From an uncultured Bacteroidales bacterium (GTDB lineage: Bacteria > Bacteroidota > Bacteroidia > Bacteroidales > Bacteroidaceae), in assembly GCA_949297215.1 (NCBI GenBank), contig CASFRV010000001.1:248001-312000 (forward strand): a stretch of 64,000 bases of DNA, in the 5' to 3' direction. The notes beneath the pieces are model-generated. The model was not told where the DNA came from and searched no databases. It was given only the letters and a program-made list of their open reading frames with translations. The first letter of the stretch is position 1; every line of letters starts with the position of its first letter. This document shows positions 1-8,336 of this stretch, piece by piece. The position numbers and the translations under genes are program-made.

Positions 1-1
1 A

Positions 2-370
2 TTGTTTGAGACGGCGCGCGAGCTGGGATGCGGCAAGATAGCCCTCGGCCACCACCAGGACGACATCCTGCACACGGCGCTGATGAACGAGATGTTTGCG
101 GGAAGCTTTGCCACGATGCCCGTCTGCCTGCGCATGCGCAAGTTTCCCATGACCATCGTGCGCCCGCTCTGCCGCGTGCCCGAGGCCGACCTGGCCGCAT
201 GGGCGGCACTGCGGGGCTACCGGCCCGTGGAAAAGGTGTGTCCCTACGACCGCGAGACGAAGCGGGCGGCCGCGCGTGAGATATTCGAGGCCATGGAGCG
301 CGTGAGCCCCGAATGCAGGCACAACCTGTGGCACGCGCTGCTGAAAGAGGGAAAACTGGTGGAGGAATAG
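2..370 (+). CDS. TtcA/TilS-type tRNA thiolation PP-loop enzyme, 3' fragment
   Basis: C-terminal 122 residues of an ATP-pyrophosphatase (PP-loop) protein of the TtcA family, which thiolates a tRNA cytidine in the cytoplasm. The window opens inside the gene: the frame is open to the first base and the first codon (TTG) lies in the middle of conserved sequence. The motif ALGHHQDD (about residues 14-21) matches the family's GHHxDD signature, followed by the typical stretch RPLCRVPEADLAAWA. The N-terminal SGGKDS loop and the Fe-S cysteines would be upstream and are not visible, so the exact substrate is not settled. It converges on the lipid kinase gene, whose stop is 26 bp away; no clear terminator lies between them. 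Confidence 0.75.
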   Translation: MFETARELGCGKIALGHHQDDILHTALMNEMFAGSFATMPVCLRMRKFPMTIVRPLCRVPEADLAAWAALRGYRPVEKVCPYDRETKRAAAREIFEAMERVSPECRHNLWHALLKEGKLVEE

Positions 371-396
371 GCCGGAGGCCGGAAACGGTGCGGGGC

Positions 397-1431
397 TTAT
401 TCCCCTTTTTTGAGCAGGCGGTCGCGCAGGTTGCGGTTCATGCGGCGTATGTCCTTGTTGCTGCGGCGCAACCATTCGGAGGGCCGTTGCGACCATTCGT
501 TGGAAAACTCGGAGAAAAACTGTAACAGGCTTTTGCGGTGAGAAGCGGCGTGCGTGTTGACCACGGCGCGGAAGCTCTGCCTGAACAGGGCGACGTTGAC
601 GTCGGCCTGGGTGAAAAAGGGGTCGCCGTCGCAATGGGCCACGCCCGGCCGCTCGCGGCGGATGCAGAGTTGCTTGGTGCGGAACGTCTTGACGTGGCTG
701 TTGCTGGGCAGCGTCTTGTTGAACAGTTGGAGCGCCAGCTGCGGGGCCTCGATGGGAGCGAAGGGTTCAAGGATGGTAACGTCCATGAGTCCGTCCTCCA
801 TGGAGGCGTCGGGGGCGATGTAGGCATTGTTGCCATACTGCGAGGCGTTGGCGCAGGCTATGAGAAACGCCTTGTACGACGTAGCCCCGTCGGCGTCCTC
901 GACGGTGTAGGTTTCGGGCTTGTATTTGATGAACTCCGTCAGGGCGTTTTCCACGTAAGTGAGCGGACCGCGGCGGCCGCTGTCGGAAAACTTCTGGCTC
1001 ACGAAGGCGTCGAAGCCCACCCCGCAGGTGCAGAAAAAAGGGCGGCCGTTGATGGTGCCGTAGTCGAGGCTGCTCACCGTTCCCTCGTTGAGAACGCGCA
1101 GGGCCCCGGCCGTATCGAGGGGTATTTGCAGATGGCGCGCCAGCCCGTTGCCCGAGCCGCAGGGCAGGATGGCCAGGGCCGTGCGTGTGTGGACGATGGC
1201 GCGCGCCACCTCGTTGACCGTGCCGTCGCCGCCCACGGCTGCCACGATGTCGATGCCGTCGCGCGCGGCGCCGGCAGCCATCTCGGCCGCGTGGCCCGCG
1301 TATTGCGAGCGGCAGATTTCATAGTCGTATTTCTCTTTGTCGAGCAGGCGCCCGATGGTCGTCCCGATGCCGTCCTTGCGCCCCGTGCCCGAGATGGGGT
1401 TGACCACAAAAAGAATGCGTTTCTTCTCCAT
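397..1431 (-). CDS. Diacylglycerol/sphingoid-type lipid kinase (DagK/YegS family)
   Basis: 344-residue lipid kinase of the DAGK catalytic family, which phosphorylates a lipid hydroxyl with ATP. Evidence is the N-terminal NPISGTGRKD (residues 11-20), the nucleotide-binding GGDGTVNEV (67-75) and the following PCGSGNGLARHL. The start is placed at ATG 1431 because family homology begins at MEKKRILFVVNP; the frame extends 21 codons upstream with no family similarity and would run over the promoter at 1450-1482. It is divergent from serine palmitoyltransferase, 202 bp apart, which makes a sphingoid or ceramide substrate as plausible as diacylglycerol; the sequence alone does not decide. The C-terminal 40 residues are basic and unusual for the family. 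Confidence 0.85.
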   Translation of the reverse strand: MEKKRILFVVNPISGTGRKDGIGTTIGRLLDKEKYDYEICRSQYAGHAAEMAAGAARDGIDIVAAVGGDGTVNEVARAIVHTRTALAILPCGSGNGLARHLQIPLDTAGALRVLNEGTVSSLDYGTINGRPFFCTCGVGFDAFVSQKFSDSGRRGPLTYVENALTEFIKYKPETYTVEDADGATSYKAFLIACANASQYGNNAYIAPDASMEDGLMDVTILEPFAPIEAPQLALQLFNKTLPSNSHVKTFRTKQLCIRRERPGVAHCDGDPFFTQADVNVALFRQSFRAVVNTHAASHRKSLLQFFSEFSNEWSQRPSEWLRRSNKDIRRMNRNLRDRLLKKGE

Positions 1432-1449
1432 AAATGTTTTGCGACAAAG

Positions 1450-1482
1450 CAAAAATAGACATATTCCGCCAAATCTGCCAAA
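1450..1482 (-). promoter_or_regulatory. Bacteroidota-type promoter for the lipid kinase
   Basis: On the minus strand, a -7 element TATTTTTG (1457-1450) is preceded by TTTG (1482-1479) with a 21-bp spacer, matching the TTTG/TAnnTTTG consensus. It ends about 18 bp before the ATG at 1431, implying a very short leader. Confidence 0.6.
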
Positions 1483-1552
1483 AGCGCCGTGCATATTTCG
1501 GCGGGGCGGGGCTTTTTTCGGATACCCTCTCTCGTTTTAACTAAAAAATAAC

Positions 1553-1560
1553 TATCTTTG
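1553..1560 (+). promoter_or_regulatory. Promoter -7 element for serine palmitoyltransferase
   Basis: TATCTTTG matches TAnnTTTG, 73 bp before the ATG. No TTTG is visible at -33. It is back to back with the lipid kinase promoter. Confidence 0.55.
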
Positions 1561-1633
1561 CCGCGTTTTTTAGAGAAGACTTCTTCCGGCTCGGCCCCTA
1601 CGGGCCGCAGCAGCCGAAGCAGACTGATTGATT

Positions 1634-2821
1634 ATGGGTTTACTACAAGACAGACTTTCCAAATACACCTTGCCCCAGCAGTACATGGAGCAAGGTGTTT
1701 ATCCGTACTTCCGGGAAATCGAAGGAAAACAGGGAACTGAGGTTGAAATGGGCGGACACCGCGTCCTGATGTTCGGTTCCAACGCATATACGGGCCTCAC
1801 CGGCGACGAGCGCGTCATCGAGGCGGGAATAAAGGCCATGCGCAAGTATGGTTCGGGCTGTGCGGGCTCACGTTTCCTCAACGGGACGCTCGACCTGCAC
1901 GTGCAGCTCGAACGTGAGCTGGCCCAGTTTGTGGGCAAGGACGAGGCCCTGTGCTTCTCCACCGGTTTCAGCGTCAACGCCGGCGTCGTGGCCTGCCTCA
2001 CGGGCAGGGAGGACTACATCATCTGCGACGACCGCGACCATGCATCCATCGTGGACGGTCGTCGCCTTTCGTTCTCCACCTGCCTGAAATACAAGCACAA
2101 CGACATGGCCGATTTGGAGCGCCAGTTGCAGAAGTGTGCCCCCGAGGCCGTCAAGCTCATCGTCGTCGACGGCGTTTTCTCGATGGAAGGCGACCTGGCC
2201 AACCTGCCCGAAATAGTCCGCCTGAAGCACAAATACAACGCCACCGTCATGGTGGACGAGGCGCACGGCCTCGGCGTGTTCGGACGTCAGGGCCGCGGCG
2301 TGTGCGACTACTTCGGGCTGACCGACGAAGTGGACCTCATCATGGGCACGTTCAGCAAATCGCTGGCTTCCATCGGCGGATTTATCGCTGCCGACAAGAG
2401 CATCATCAACTGGCTGCGGCATAACGCGCGTACGTACATATTCAGCGCTTCGGACACGCCGGCCGCCACGGCCTGCGCCATGGAAGCGCTCCACATCATC
2501 CAGCAGGAGCCCGAGAGAATAAAGGCGCTGTGGGACGTCACCGACTATGCCCTGCGCCGCTTCCGCGAGGCCGGCTTCGAGATTGGTGAAACGCAGTCGC
2601 CCATTATTCCCCTTTACGTGAGAGACGTGGATAAAACGTTCTTCGTAACGAAAATGGCGTTCGACGCAGGTGTTTTCATCAATCCTGTCATTCCTCCCGC
2701 CTGCGCCCCGCAGGATACGCTCGTACGCGTTGCCCTCATGGCCACGCACACGCACGAACAGGTGGACCGCGCCGTCGAGGCCCTTGTGGGCGTGTTCAAA
2801 AAGCTCGACATCATCAAGTAA
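1634..2821 (+). CDS. spt: Serine palmitoyltransferase (sphingolipid synthesis)
   Basis: 395-residue PLP enzyme of the alpha-oxoamine synthase family. It condenses L-serine with palmitoyl-CoA to 3-ketosphinganine, the first step of Bacteroidota sphingolipid synthesis. Visible landmarks are DDRDHAS (His136, which stacks on PLP), VDEAHGLG (Asp208, His211) and the Schiff-base lysine in GTFSKS (Lys242). The GTFSKS form is that of serine palmitoyltransferases; 8-amino-7-oxononanoate synthases and 2-amino-3-ketobutyrate lyases usually have GTLGKA, so those alternatives are less likely. ATG 1634 is preferred to the in-frame TTG at 1628. The protein is cytosolic, with no signal peptide. The gene is transcribed alone and is divergent from a lipid kinase that may act in the same lipid pathway. 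Confidence 0.87.
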   Translation: MGLLQDRLSKYTLPQQYMEQGVYPYFREIEGKQGTEVEMGGHRVLMFGSNAYTGLTGDERVIEAGIKAMRKYGSGCAGSRFLNGTLDLHVQLERELAQFVGKDEALCFSTGFSVNAGVVACLTGREDYIICDDRDHASIVDGRRLSFSTCLKYKHNDMADLERQLQKCAPEAVKLIVVDGVFSMEGDLANLPEIVRLKHKYNATVMVDEAHGLGVFGRQGRGVCDYFGLTDEVDLIMGTFSKSLASIGGFIAADKSIINWLRHNARTYIFSASDTPAATACAMEALHIIQQEPERIKALWDVTDYALRRFREAGFEIGETQSPIIPLYVRDVDKTFFVTKMAFDAGVFINPVIPPACAPQDTLVRVALMATHTHEQVDRAVEALVGVFKKLDIIK

Positions 2822-2862
2822 AGCATCGTCGTCGGGCTGCAGGCCCGCCCGGTAAGCACAAT

Positions 2863-2906
2863 AAAAAAGCTGCCGCCGCACTCCTCACGGGGAATGCGGC
2901 GGCAGC
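2863..2906 (-). terminator. Terminator of the pyrBI-glyA operon
   Basis: Perfect 12-bp inverted repeat (2869-2880 with 2895-2906, 14-nt loop). On the minus strand it is followed by six T (complement of A2863-2868), as expected for an intrinsic terminator after glyA. On the plus strand there is no T-run, so termination of spt there would be weaker. Confidence 0.8.
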
Positions 2907-2929
2907 CTTGTTTCAGCATCCTTGCCGGC

Positions 2930-4210
2930 TCACCAGGCAAAGATGGGATATTGCTCCATCGTCTCGTTGACGTGCCGGCGCACGGAGGCAATGACCTTTT
3001 CGTCCTCGGGCGCGTTGAGCACGGTCTCGATCATCGCGGCAATTTCCAGCATCATGTCTTCCTTGGCCCCGCGCGTGGTAATGGCCGGCGTGCCCAGGCG
3101 GATACCCGACGTCTGGAAGGCGCTTCGCGTGTCGAAAGGCACCATGTTTTTGTTCACAGTGATGTCGGCAGCCACCAGCGCGTTTTCGGCCACCTTGCCC
3201 GTCAGGTCGGGATACTTCGAACGCAAGTCCACGAGCATGCTGTGGTTGTCGGTTCCGCCGCTCACAATCGTGAAGCCGCGCTCCGTGAGCGCATCGGCCA
3301 GGGCGGCGGCGTTTTTCTTCACCTGCAAGGCATATTCGCGAAACTCCGGTTGCAGCGCCTCGCCGAAAGCCACGGCCTTGGCGGCGATGACGTGTTCGAG
3401 CGGGCCGCCCTGCGTGCCGGGGAATACGGCGCTGTCGAGCAGCTGGCTCATCATCTTGGTTTCGCCCTTTTTCGTTTTCAGTCCCCACGGGTTTTCAAAG
3501 TCCTTGCCCATCAGTATGATGCCCCCGCGCGGGCCGCGCAGCGTTTTGTGCGTGGTCGAGGTCACGATGTGGGCATGGGGCAGGGGGTTGTCGAGCAGGC
3601 CGGCGGCGATGAGGCCGGCGGGGTGGGCCATGTCGACCATGAAGATGGCGCCCACCTTGTCGGCGATGCTGCGCATGCGTGCATAGTCCCATTCGCGGCT
3701 GTATGCCGAGCCGCCGCCGATGATGAGGCGCGGGCGGTGTTCGAGCGCCAGGCGCTCCATCTCGTCGTAGTCGACGCGGCCGGTTTCCTTGTTGAGGTTG
3801 TAGCCCACGGGGTTGTAGAGGATGCCCGATGAGTTCACCTTAGAGCCGTGCGAGAGGTGGCCGCCGTGGTCGAGGTTGAGGCCCATGAAGGTGTCGCCCG
3901 GTTTCAGGCAGGCTTGCAGCACGGCAGCGTTGGCCTGCGCGCCCGAGTGGGGCTGCACGTTGGCATATTCGGCCCCGAAGAGCTTTTTCACGCGTTCGAT
4001 GGCCAGCCGCTCCGTCTGGTCCACGATGGCGCAGCCCCCGTAGTAGCGCTTGCCGGGGTAGCCCTCGGCATATTTGTTGGTCAGGCACGAGCCCATGGCC
4101 CGCATCACCTCGTCGCTCACGAAGTTTTCCGAGGCAATCAGCTCGATGCCCCGCAGCTGCCGCCGGTGCTCGGCGTCGATGAGGTTGAAAATTTCTGTGT
4201 CTCTTTTCAT
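2930..4210 (-). CDS. glyA: Serine hydroxymethyltransferase
   Basis: 426-residue PLP enzyme that interconverts serine plus tetrahydrofolate with glycine plus methylene-tetrahydrofolate, the main entry of one-carbon units. Seen: ELIASENF (residues 23-30), the substrate-loop region [14 protein letters not shown] (46-59), and the PLP lysine in [12 protein letters not shown] (Lys222). Length is normal for the family. It is the last gene of an apparent operon pyrB-pyrI-flavin reductase-glyA: 51 bp separate it from the reductase and no TAnnTTTG promoter was seen in that gap. A strong terminator follows. The placement ties one-carbon supply to pyrimidine synthesis. Confidence 0.97.
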   Translation of the reverse strand: MKRDTEIFNLIDAEHRRQLRGIELIASENFVSDEVMRAMGSCLTNKYAEGYPGKRYYGGCAIVDQTERLAIERVKKLFGAEYANVQPHSGAQANAAVLQACLKPGDTFMGLNLDHGGHLSHGSKVNSSGILYNPVGYNLNKETGRVDYDEMERLALEHRPRLIIGGGSAYSREWDYARMRSIADKVGAIFMVDMAHPAGLIAAGLLDNPLPHAHIVTSTTHKTLRGPRGGIILMGKDFENPWGLKTKKGETKMMSQLLDSAVFPGTQGGPLEHVIAAKAVAFGEALQPEFREYALQVKKNAAALADALTERGFTIVSGGTDNHSMLVDLRSKYPDLTGKVAENALVAADITVNKNMVPFDTRSAFQTSGIRLGTPAITTRGAKEDMMLEIAAMIETVLNAPEDEKVIASVRRHVNETMEQYPIFAW

Positions 4211-4261
4211 AACGGTTGATTTTAGGTAAAGGCCGGTGCCCGTTCTGAGCCCCGGGTAGTT

Positions 4262-4828
4262 TCATTTCGTTTTCTTCACGCTCCACCCGAAGTGGCCGAT
4301 GCTTTCGCCCAGGCGGTAGTAGCCCCCGTGCAGGTAGACCAGCGGCAGGCTCTTTTCGAGTGCCCATCGCCCCGTCTCGGGGTCCATAAAGCGGTCGTCG
4401 GCCTGCACGTTTACCACCTCGGCGATGAATACGTCGTGCGAGCCGAGCTTAACAATCTCCTTCACGCGGCATTCTATCGAGAGCGGCGCCTCGGCCACGA
4501 TGGGCGCCTTCACCACGGCCGCCGGCGCGGGCGTCAGTCCCGTCTCGGCGAATTTGTCGTAGTCGCGCCCCGAGCGCACGCCGCACCAGTCGGTGGCACG
4601 TGCCATCTCCTCGGTGGTGAGGTTGATGACAAATTCCATTTCGCGGCGGATGATTTCGTACGAGTGGCGCTCCGGGCGCAGCGCGATGTAGCACATGGGC
4701 GGATTGGTGCAGAGCGTGCCCGTCCACGCCACGGTCACGAGGTTATACTCCTCGGGCGTGCTGCCGCACGACACGAGCACGGCCGGCAGCGGGTAGATCA
4801 TTGTGCCCGGTTTCCAGTTGAGCTTCAT
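4262..4828 (-). CDS. Flavin reductase family protein (FMN-binding)
   Basis: 188-residue protein of the flavin reductase-like/FMN-binding split-barrel family. Family members bind FMN or FAD and are NAD(P)H:flavin reductases or partners of oxygenases; here the partner is unknown. Evidence: N-terminal PGTMIYPLPAVLVSCG, then YNLVTVAWTGTLCTNPPMCYIALRPERHSY split over residues about 27-56, typical of the FMN-binding segment in this family. The start is ATG 4828, eight bases downstream of the pyrI stop codon; upstream in-frame sequence is just pyrI read in another frame. It lies between pyrI and glyA in one operon, but the sequence offers no clear reason for the link. Confidence 0.85.
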   Translation of the reverse strand: MKLNWKPGTMIYPLPAVLVSCGSTPEEYNLVTVAWTGTLCTNPPMCYIALRPERHSYEIIRREMEFVINLTTEEMARATDWCGVRSGRDYDKFAETGLTPAPAAVVKAPIVAEAPLSIECRVKEIVKLGSHDVFIAEVVNVQADDRFMDPETGRWALEKSLPLVYLHGGYYRLGESIGHFGWSVKKTK

Positions 4829-4836
4829 GGGCGGCG

Positions 4837-5295
4837 TCACACGAGTTTCACATGTTCCAGATTCTGCTCTTTCTCGCAGTAGTGGCACCGTATGATGCCC
4901 TTTTCGCGGTCGGTCACGTGGAAGAGCGTTGTCATGGGCTCGTTGTTGGTGATACACTTGGGGTTAGCGCAGCGCACGATGCCGCGTATCTCCTCGGGCA
5001 GGACCACCTTTTTCTTTTCCACCACCTCATAGTCGCGTATGATGCAGAGCGTCACGTTGGGCGCCACGACCGAGAGCTGGTTGAGCTCGGCATCGCTGAA
5101 ATATTTGTCGGACACTTTGATGATGCTCTTGTGCCCCATCTTTTTGCTTTTCAGGTTGTAGCCCACCATGATGGACGAGCCGCGTATGGCTTCCAGGTGG
5201 AGCAGGCTGACCACCTCGAAGAGTTTCGACGAGGGGATGTGGTCAATCACGGTGCCGTTTTCGATGGCGGCCACCATCATTTCTTCTCTTTTCAT
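4837..5295 (-). CDS. pyrI: Aspartate carbamoyltransferase regulatory chain
   Basis: 152-residue regulatory subunit that joins PyrB trimers into the allosteric dodecamer and binds nucleotide effectors at its N-terminal domain. The C-terminal zinc site is complete: Cys109, Cys114, Cys137 and Cys140 (spacing CX4C...CX2C). The N-terminal region has [13 protein letters not shown], the usual nucleotide-binding start. It begins 13 bp after the pyrB stop, and the flavin reductase follows 8 bp later, so co-transcription is very likely. Its presence means the organism's ATCase is probably of the allosterically regulated class. Confidence 0.97.
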   Translation of the reverse strand: MKREEMMVAAIENGTVIDHIPSSKLFEVVSLLHLEAIRGSSIMVGYNLKSKKMGHKSIIKVSDKYFSDAELNQLSVVAPNVTLCIIRDYEVVEKKKVVLPEEIRGIVRCANPKCITNNEPMTTLFHVTDREKGIIRCHYCEKEQNLEHVKLV

Positions 5296-5308
5296 GTCGG
5301 TGTCGGTT

Positions 5309-6259
5309 TTACGGGAGGATGGTAGGGTCTTTCCTTACGTCGTCCAGCGTGATGCCCAGGACGTCGCAGATGATGGCTTCGCGGGCAAAGAGGCCGTTGT
5401 GGGCCTGTTCGAAATAGTAGGCGTGCGGGTTTTCGTCCACGTCGTAGGCTATTTCGTTCACGCGGGGCAGGGGGTGCAGAATCTTCATGTTCGCCTTGGC
5501 GCAGCGCAGCATCTTTTCGCGCAGGATGTACACGTCCTTCACGCGCTCGTATTCCATCAGGTCGGTGAAGCGTTCGCGCTGCACGCGCGTCATATACAGG
5601 ATGTCGGCCCGGGCAATGGCGTGCTCGTTAAACTCCTCCTGCTCCGTGAAGCGGATGCCGTGCTCGCGGCAGTACATCTTATATTCCTCGGGCATGGCCA
5701 GCTCTTTGGGCGCGATGAAGTGGAAAGTGGGGTTAAAATGGCGCATGGCCATGAGCAGCGAGTGGACAGTGCGGCCATATTTCAGGTCGCCCACGAGCAG
5801 TATCTCCAAATTTTCCAGCGTTCCCTGCGTCTTATAAATAGAATAGAGGTCGAGCATCGTTTGCGACGGGTGCTGGTTGGCTCCGTCGCCGGCGTTGACC
5901 ACCGGCACGGGCGACACCTCGCTCGCATAGCGTGCCGCGCCTTCCAGATAGTGGCGCATCACGATGACGTCGGCGTAGTTGCTCACCATCATGATGGTAT
6001 CTTTCAGCGTCTCGCCCTTGGTGGAGCTCGTCACCTTTGGGTCGGTAAAACCAATGACGCGCGCGCCGAGCCGGTTGGCCGCCGTTTCAAACGACAGGCG
6101 GGTGCGCGTCGAAGGCTCAAAAAAGAGCGTGGCCACCACGCGGCCGTCCAGAATCTTCCGGTTCGGATGTTTTTCAAACTCCCCGGCCATCTCCATCATG
6201 TACATCAGTTCCTCTCTCGTCAGGTTGGCAATGGTCACGAGGTTCTTTTTCGTTGGCAT
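5309..6259 (-). CDS. pyrB: Aspartate carbamoyltransferase catalytic chain
   Basis: 316-residue catalytic subunit of ATCase, which forms N-carbamoyl-aspartate from carbamoyl phosphate and aspartate, the committed step of pyrimidine synthesis. Seen: carbamoyl-phosphate loop FFEPSTRTR (STRTR at 50-54), [21 protein letters not shown] and HPLPRVNEI. The frame stays open about 90 codons upstream but only ATG 6259 (or 6265, two codons earlier) gives normal length and lies downstream of the promoter at 6286-6293. It is the first gene of pyrB-pyrI-flavin reductase-glyA. I see no pyrimidine attenuator leader peptide in the short 5' region. Confidence 0.97.
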   Translation of the reverse strand: MPTKKNLVTIANLTREELMYMMEMAGEFEKHPNRKILDGRVVATLFFEPSTRTRLSFETAANRLGARVIGFTDPKVTSSTKGETLKDTIMMVSNYADVIVMRHYLEGAARYASEVSPVPVVNAGDGANQHPSQTMLDLYSIYKTQGTLENLEILLVGDLKYGRTVHSLLMAMRHFNPTFHFIAPKELAMPEEYKMYCREHGIRFTEQEEFNEHAIARADILYMTRVQRERFTDLMEYERVKDVYILREKMLRCAKANMKILHPLPRVNEIAYDVDENPHAYYFEQAHNGLFAREAIICDVLGITLDDVRKDPTILP

Positions 6260-6285
6260 AATCATGCGGGTTATCAGGTTCTTTG

Positions 6286-6293
6286 CAAAACTA
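6286..6293 (-). promoter_or_regulatory. Promoter -7 element for pyrB operon
   Basis: TAGTTTTG on the minus strand matches TAnnTTTG, 27 bp before the pyrB ATG. The -33 side is only AT-rich (TTTA with an 18-bp spacer). Confidence 0.55.
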
Positions 6294-6421
6294 CGTCGTA
6301 AAATTAGGAAATAAAGCCGAAACACCGCTCGCGCCGCAGCGTTTTTCGGGCCCCGCAGCCGCAAAAAGATGGTTTTACGTTTTTTTTTCACCCCGCGTCG
6401 GCCGCGCTCCGCGAAAAGTCG

Positions 6422-6429
6422 TAACTTTG
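6422..6429 (+). promoter_or_regulatory. Promoter -7 element for rubrerythrin
   Basis: TAACTTTG matches TAnnTTTG, 31 bp before the rubrerythrin ATG. No TTTG at -33. Confidence 0.55.
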
Positions 6430-6460
6430 CCACGTAACATTTCCCTATAAGCACAGAGCC

Positions 6461-7000
6461 ATGAAAAGTCTGAAAGGAACCAAAACCGAGAAGAACCTGC
6501 AAACAGCCTTCGCCGGCGAGTCGCAGGCCCATACGAAGTATCTCTACTACGCCTCAAAGGCCAAGAAGGACGGTTACGTCCAGATGGCCGCCATTTTCGA
6601 GGAGACCGCTCACAATGAGAAGGAGCACGCCAAAATCTGGTTCAAGCTTCTGCACGACGGCATGCCCGACACGCCGGCCAACCTGGCCGATGCCGCCGCC
6701 GGCGAAAACTACGAGTGGACCGACATGTATGCCGGCTTCGCCCGCGAGGCCCGCGAGGAGGGTTTCGACGCCATCGCAGCCAAGTTTGAGATGGTGGCAG
6801 CCATCGAGAAGGAGCACGAGGAGCGCTACCGCAAGCTCTTGCAGAACATCAACGACCGCAAAGTCTTCTCCAAGGACGGCGACTGCGTATGGCAGTGCTC
6901 CAACTGCGGCCACATCGTCATCGGCCGCGAGGCTCCGCAGGTGTGCCCCGTTTGCGACCATCCGCAGAGCTACTTCCAGGTGAGAGCCGAAAATTACTAA
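6461..7000 (+). CDS. rbr: Rubrerythrin
   Basis: 179-residue cytoplasmic non-heme iron peroxidase that reduces hydrogen peroxide in anaerobes. The N-terminal ferritin-like four-helix domain carries the diiron ligands; Glu20 and the two ExxH pairs Glu53/His56 and Glu116/His119 are visible. The C-terminal rubredoxin-like domain has the four iron cysteines Cys146, Cys149, Cys162 and Cys165 (two CXXC pairs). Length and domain order are those of classic rubrerythrin. The gene has its own promoter and a strong terminator (7025-7085), so it is probably monocistronic. It fits an obligate anaerobe. Confidence 0.96.
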   Translation: MKSLKGTKTEKNLQTAFAGESQAHTKYLYYASKAKKDGYVQMAAIFEETAHNEKEHAKIWFKLLHDGMPDTPANLADAAAGENYEWTDMYAGFAREAREEGFDAIAAKFEMVAAIEKEHEERYRKLLQNINDRKVFSKDGDCVWQCSNCGHIVIGREAPQVCPVCDHPQSYFQVRAENY

Positions 7001-7024
7001 TCATAACAGCAAGGTTTCACACCC

Positions 7025-7085
7025 GGGCCGGTGAGGAGCGCAGCCGCAGAGCACGCGCCGTCGCCGGCCCTTTTTGTGTCCCTTC
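7025..7085 (+). terminator. Rubrerythrin terminator
   Basis: Inverted repeat GGGCCGG (7025-7031) with CCGGCCC (7074-7080), followed by TTTTT. The 42-nt loop is GC-rich and can fold further. The 333-bp gap 7001-7333 otherwise holds only the promoter at 7254-7261; the remaining about 170 bp shows nothing recognisable. Confidence 0.65.
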
Positions 7086-7253
7086 GGCCGCCGGGGCACG
7101 AGCCGCCGGCCAGCCGTGTCGGGCGGCCGTGAGCGCGGCCCGGCAAGGCAGCAAATCGGGGCCCGGCGCGGCAAGAATGCTTACGGTACCTGAAAATTCT
7201 CCAAAAATCGTGTTCCCGCCCGGTGCCCCGCGCCGTCCCTCCGTTTTTTTTCG

Positions 7254-7261
7254 TACATTTG
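7254..7261 (+). promoter_or_regulatory. Promoter -7 element for the GH73/LysM gene
   Basis: TACATTTG matches TAnnTTTG, 72 bp before the ATG at 7334, after a T-rich tract. Confidence 0.5.
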
Positions 7262-7333
7262 CTCCGCTTGCGGCAAGCACCGCCGCCCCCGATGCGGGCC
7301 GGCAGCGCAGCCCCGCAGAGCCCTCCGCCGTAT

Positions 7334-8248
7334 ATGAAGAAATCGCTGCTCACCATCGCCCTGTCGCTCCTGCTGGCCGCCGCTCCCGTGCGCGGTCAAA
7401 ACGCGGCCTACACGGCCTATATCGACAAGTATAAGGACCTGGCCGTCGAGCAGATGAAGCAATACGGCGTGCCCGCCAGCATCACCCTGGCCCAGGGCCT
7501 GCTCGAAAGCGGAGCCGGCCGCAGCTACCTGGCCCGCAAGGCCAACAACCATTTCGGCATCAAGTGTGGCGGCAGCTGGCGCGGCCCCTACGTCCTGCGC
7601 GACGACGACTACCCCAACGAAAAATTCCGCGCCTACCGCTCTGCCCGCGAGAGCTACGAGGATCACTCCGTTTTCCTGCGCAACGGGCGGCGCTACGCCT
7701 TCCTGTTCGACCTGCGGCGCACCGACTACAAGGGTTGGGCCCGCGGGCTGAAAAAGGCCGGCTATGCCACCAATCCGCGCTATGCCGACAACCTCATCGC
7801 CCTCATCGAGCGCTACGACCTGGACCGCTACGACCACCACACGGGTTCGCGCCGCGAGCGCCGCAGGGCCCGCCGCGAGGCCGAGGAGGAGCAGCGCCTG
7901 GCCGCCTACGACGTGCGCATGTGTAACGGCAACTATTACGTCGTGGCCCGCGAGGGACAGACCTTTGCCTCCATCGCGGCCGACATGGGCGTCAAGGATC
8001 GCCGCCTGCGCGAGTATAACGAGGTGGGCCCCGACTACCGCCTCTCGCCCGGCGACATCGTCTACTTCGAAAAGAAGCGCAGCAAGGCCGCCCGCGAGCT
8101 GCGCGGTACCGTGCACGAGGTGAGGGCCGGCGAGTCGCTCCACAGCATCGCGCAGCGCTACGGCATGCGCCTGAAAACCCTCTACAAGCTCAACGACCTG
8201 CCGGCACGCTATGTGGCCCGCACGGGCGACCGCCTGCGCATCAGGTGA
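7334..8248 (+). CDS. Exported GH73 glucosaminidase with C-terminal LysM repeats
   Basis: 304-residue peptidoglycan hydrolase. A signal peptide covers residues 1-21 (cleavage probably after VRG). Residues about 26-165 form a mannosyl-glycoprotein endo-beta-N-acetylglucosaminidase (GH73/FlgJ-type) domain: SITLAQGLLESGAG with the likely catalytic Glu58, then NNHFGIKC and YRSARESYEDHS. A basic linker (172-185) leads to two LysM modules: a divergent one at about 201-246 and a canonical one at 259-303, which bind glycan. It likely cleaves N-acetylglucosaminyl bonds in the periplasm during wall remodelling. ATG 7334 is chosen because the signal peptide begins there; earlier codons are proline-rich filler upstream of the hydrophobic core. 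Confidence 0.9.
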   Translation: MKKSLLTIALSLLLAAAPVRGQNAAYTAYIDKYKDLAVEQMKQYGVPASITLAQGLLESGAGRSYLARKANNHFGIKCGGSWRGPYVLRDDDYPNEKFRAYRSARESYEDHSVFLRNGRRYAFLFDLRRTDYKGWARGLKKAGYATNPRYADNLIALIERYDLDRYDHHTGSRRERRRARREAEEEQRLAAYDVRMCNGNYYVVAREGQTFASIAADMGVKDRRLREYNEVGPDYRLSPGDIVYFEKKRSKAARELRGTVHEVRAGESLHSIAQRYGMRLKTLYKLNDLPARYVARTGDRLRIR

Positions 8249-8283
8249 ACCGCTTTTAAATAATCTGAAAAAAAGCGCACCGG

Positions 8284-8315
8284 TTTGTGCCGAAGAGCCG
8301 AAACGCGTATTTTTG
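8284..8315 (+). promoter_or_regulatory. Promoter for the Trp-rich exported protein
   Basis: TTTG (8284-8287) and TATTTTTG (8308-8315) with a 20-bp spacer, an exact fit to the Bacteroidota consensus. The predicted start of transcription lies just before ATG 8337. Confidence 0.75.
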
Positions 8316-8336
8316 TATAAACCAAGACAACCACAC

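Noticed and set aside
2869-2906. Treating the hairpin after spt as a plus-strand terminator.
   Set aside because: There is no T-run on the plus strand. On the minus strand the poly-T is present, so it is assigned to the glyA operon.
6260-6532. Extending PyrB upstream by about 90 codons.
   Set aside because: The extra sequence overlaps the pyrB and rubrerythrin promoters and has no counterpart in the family.
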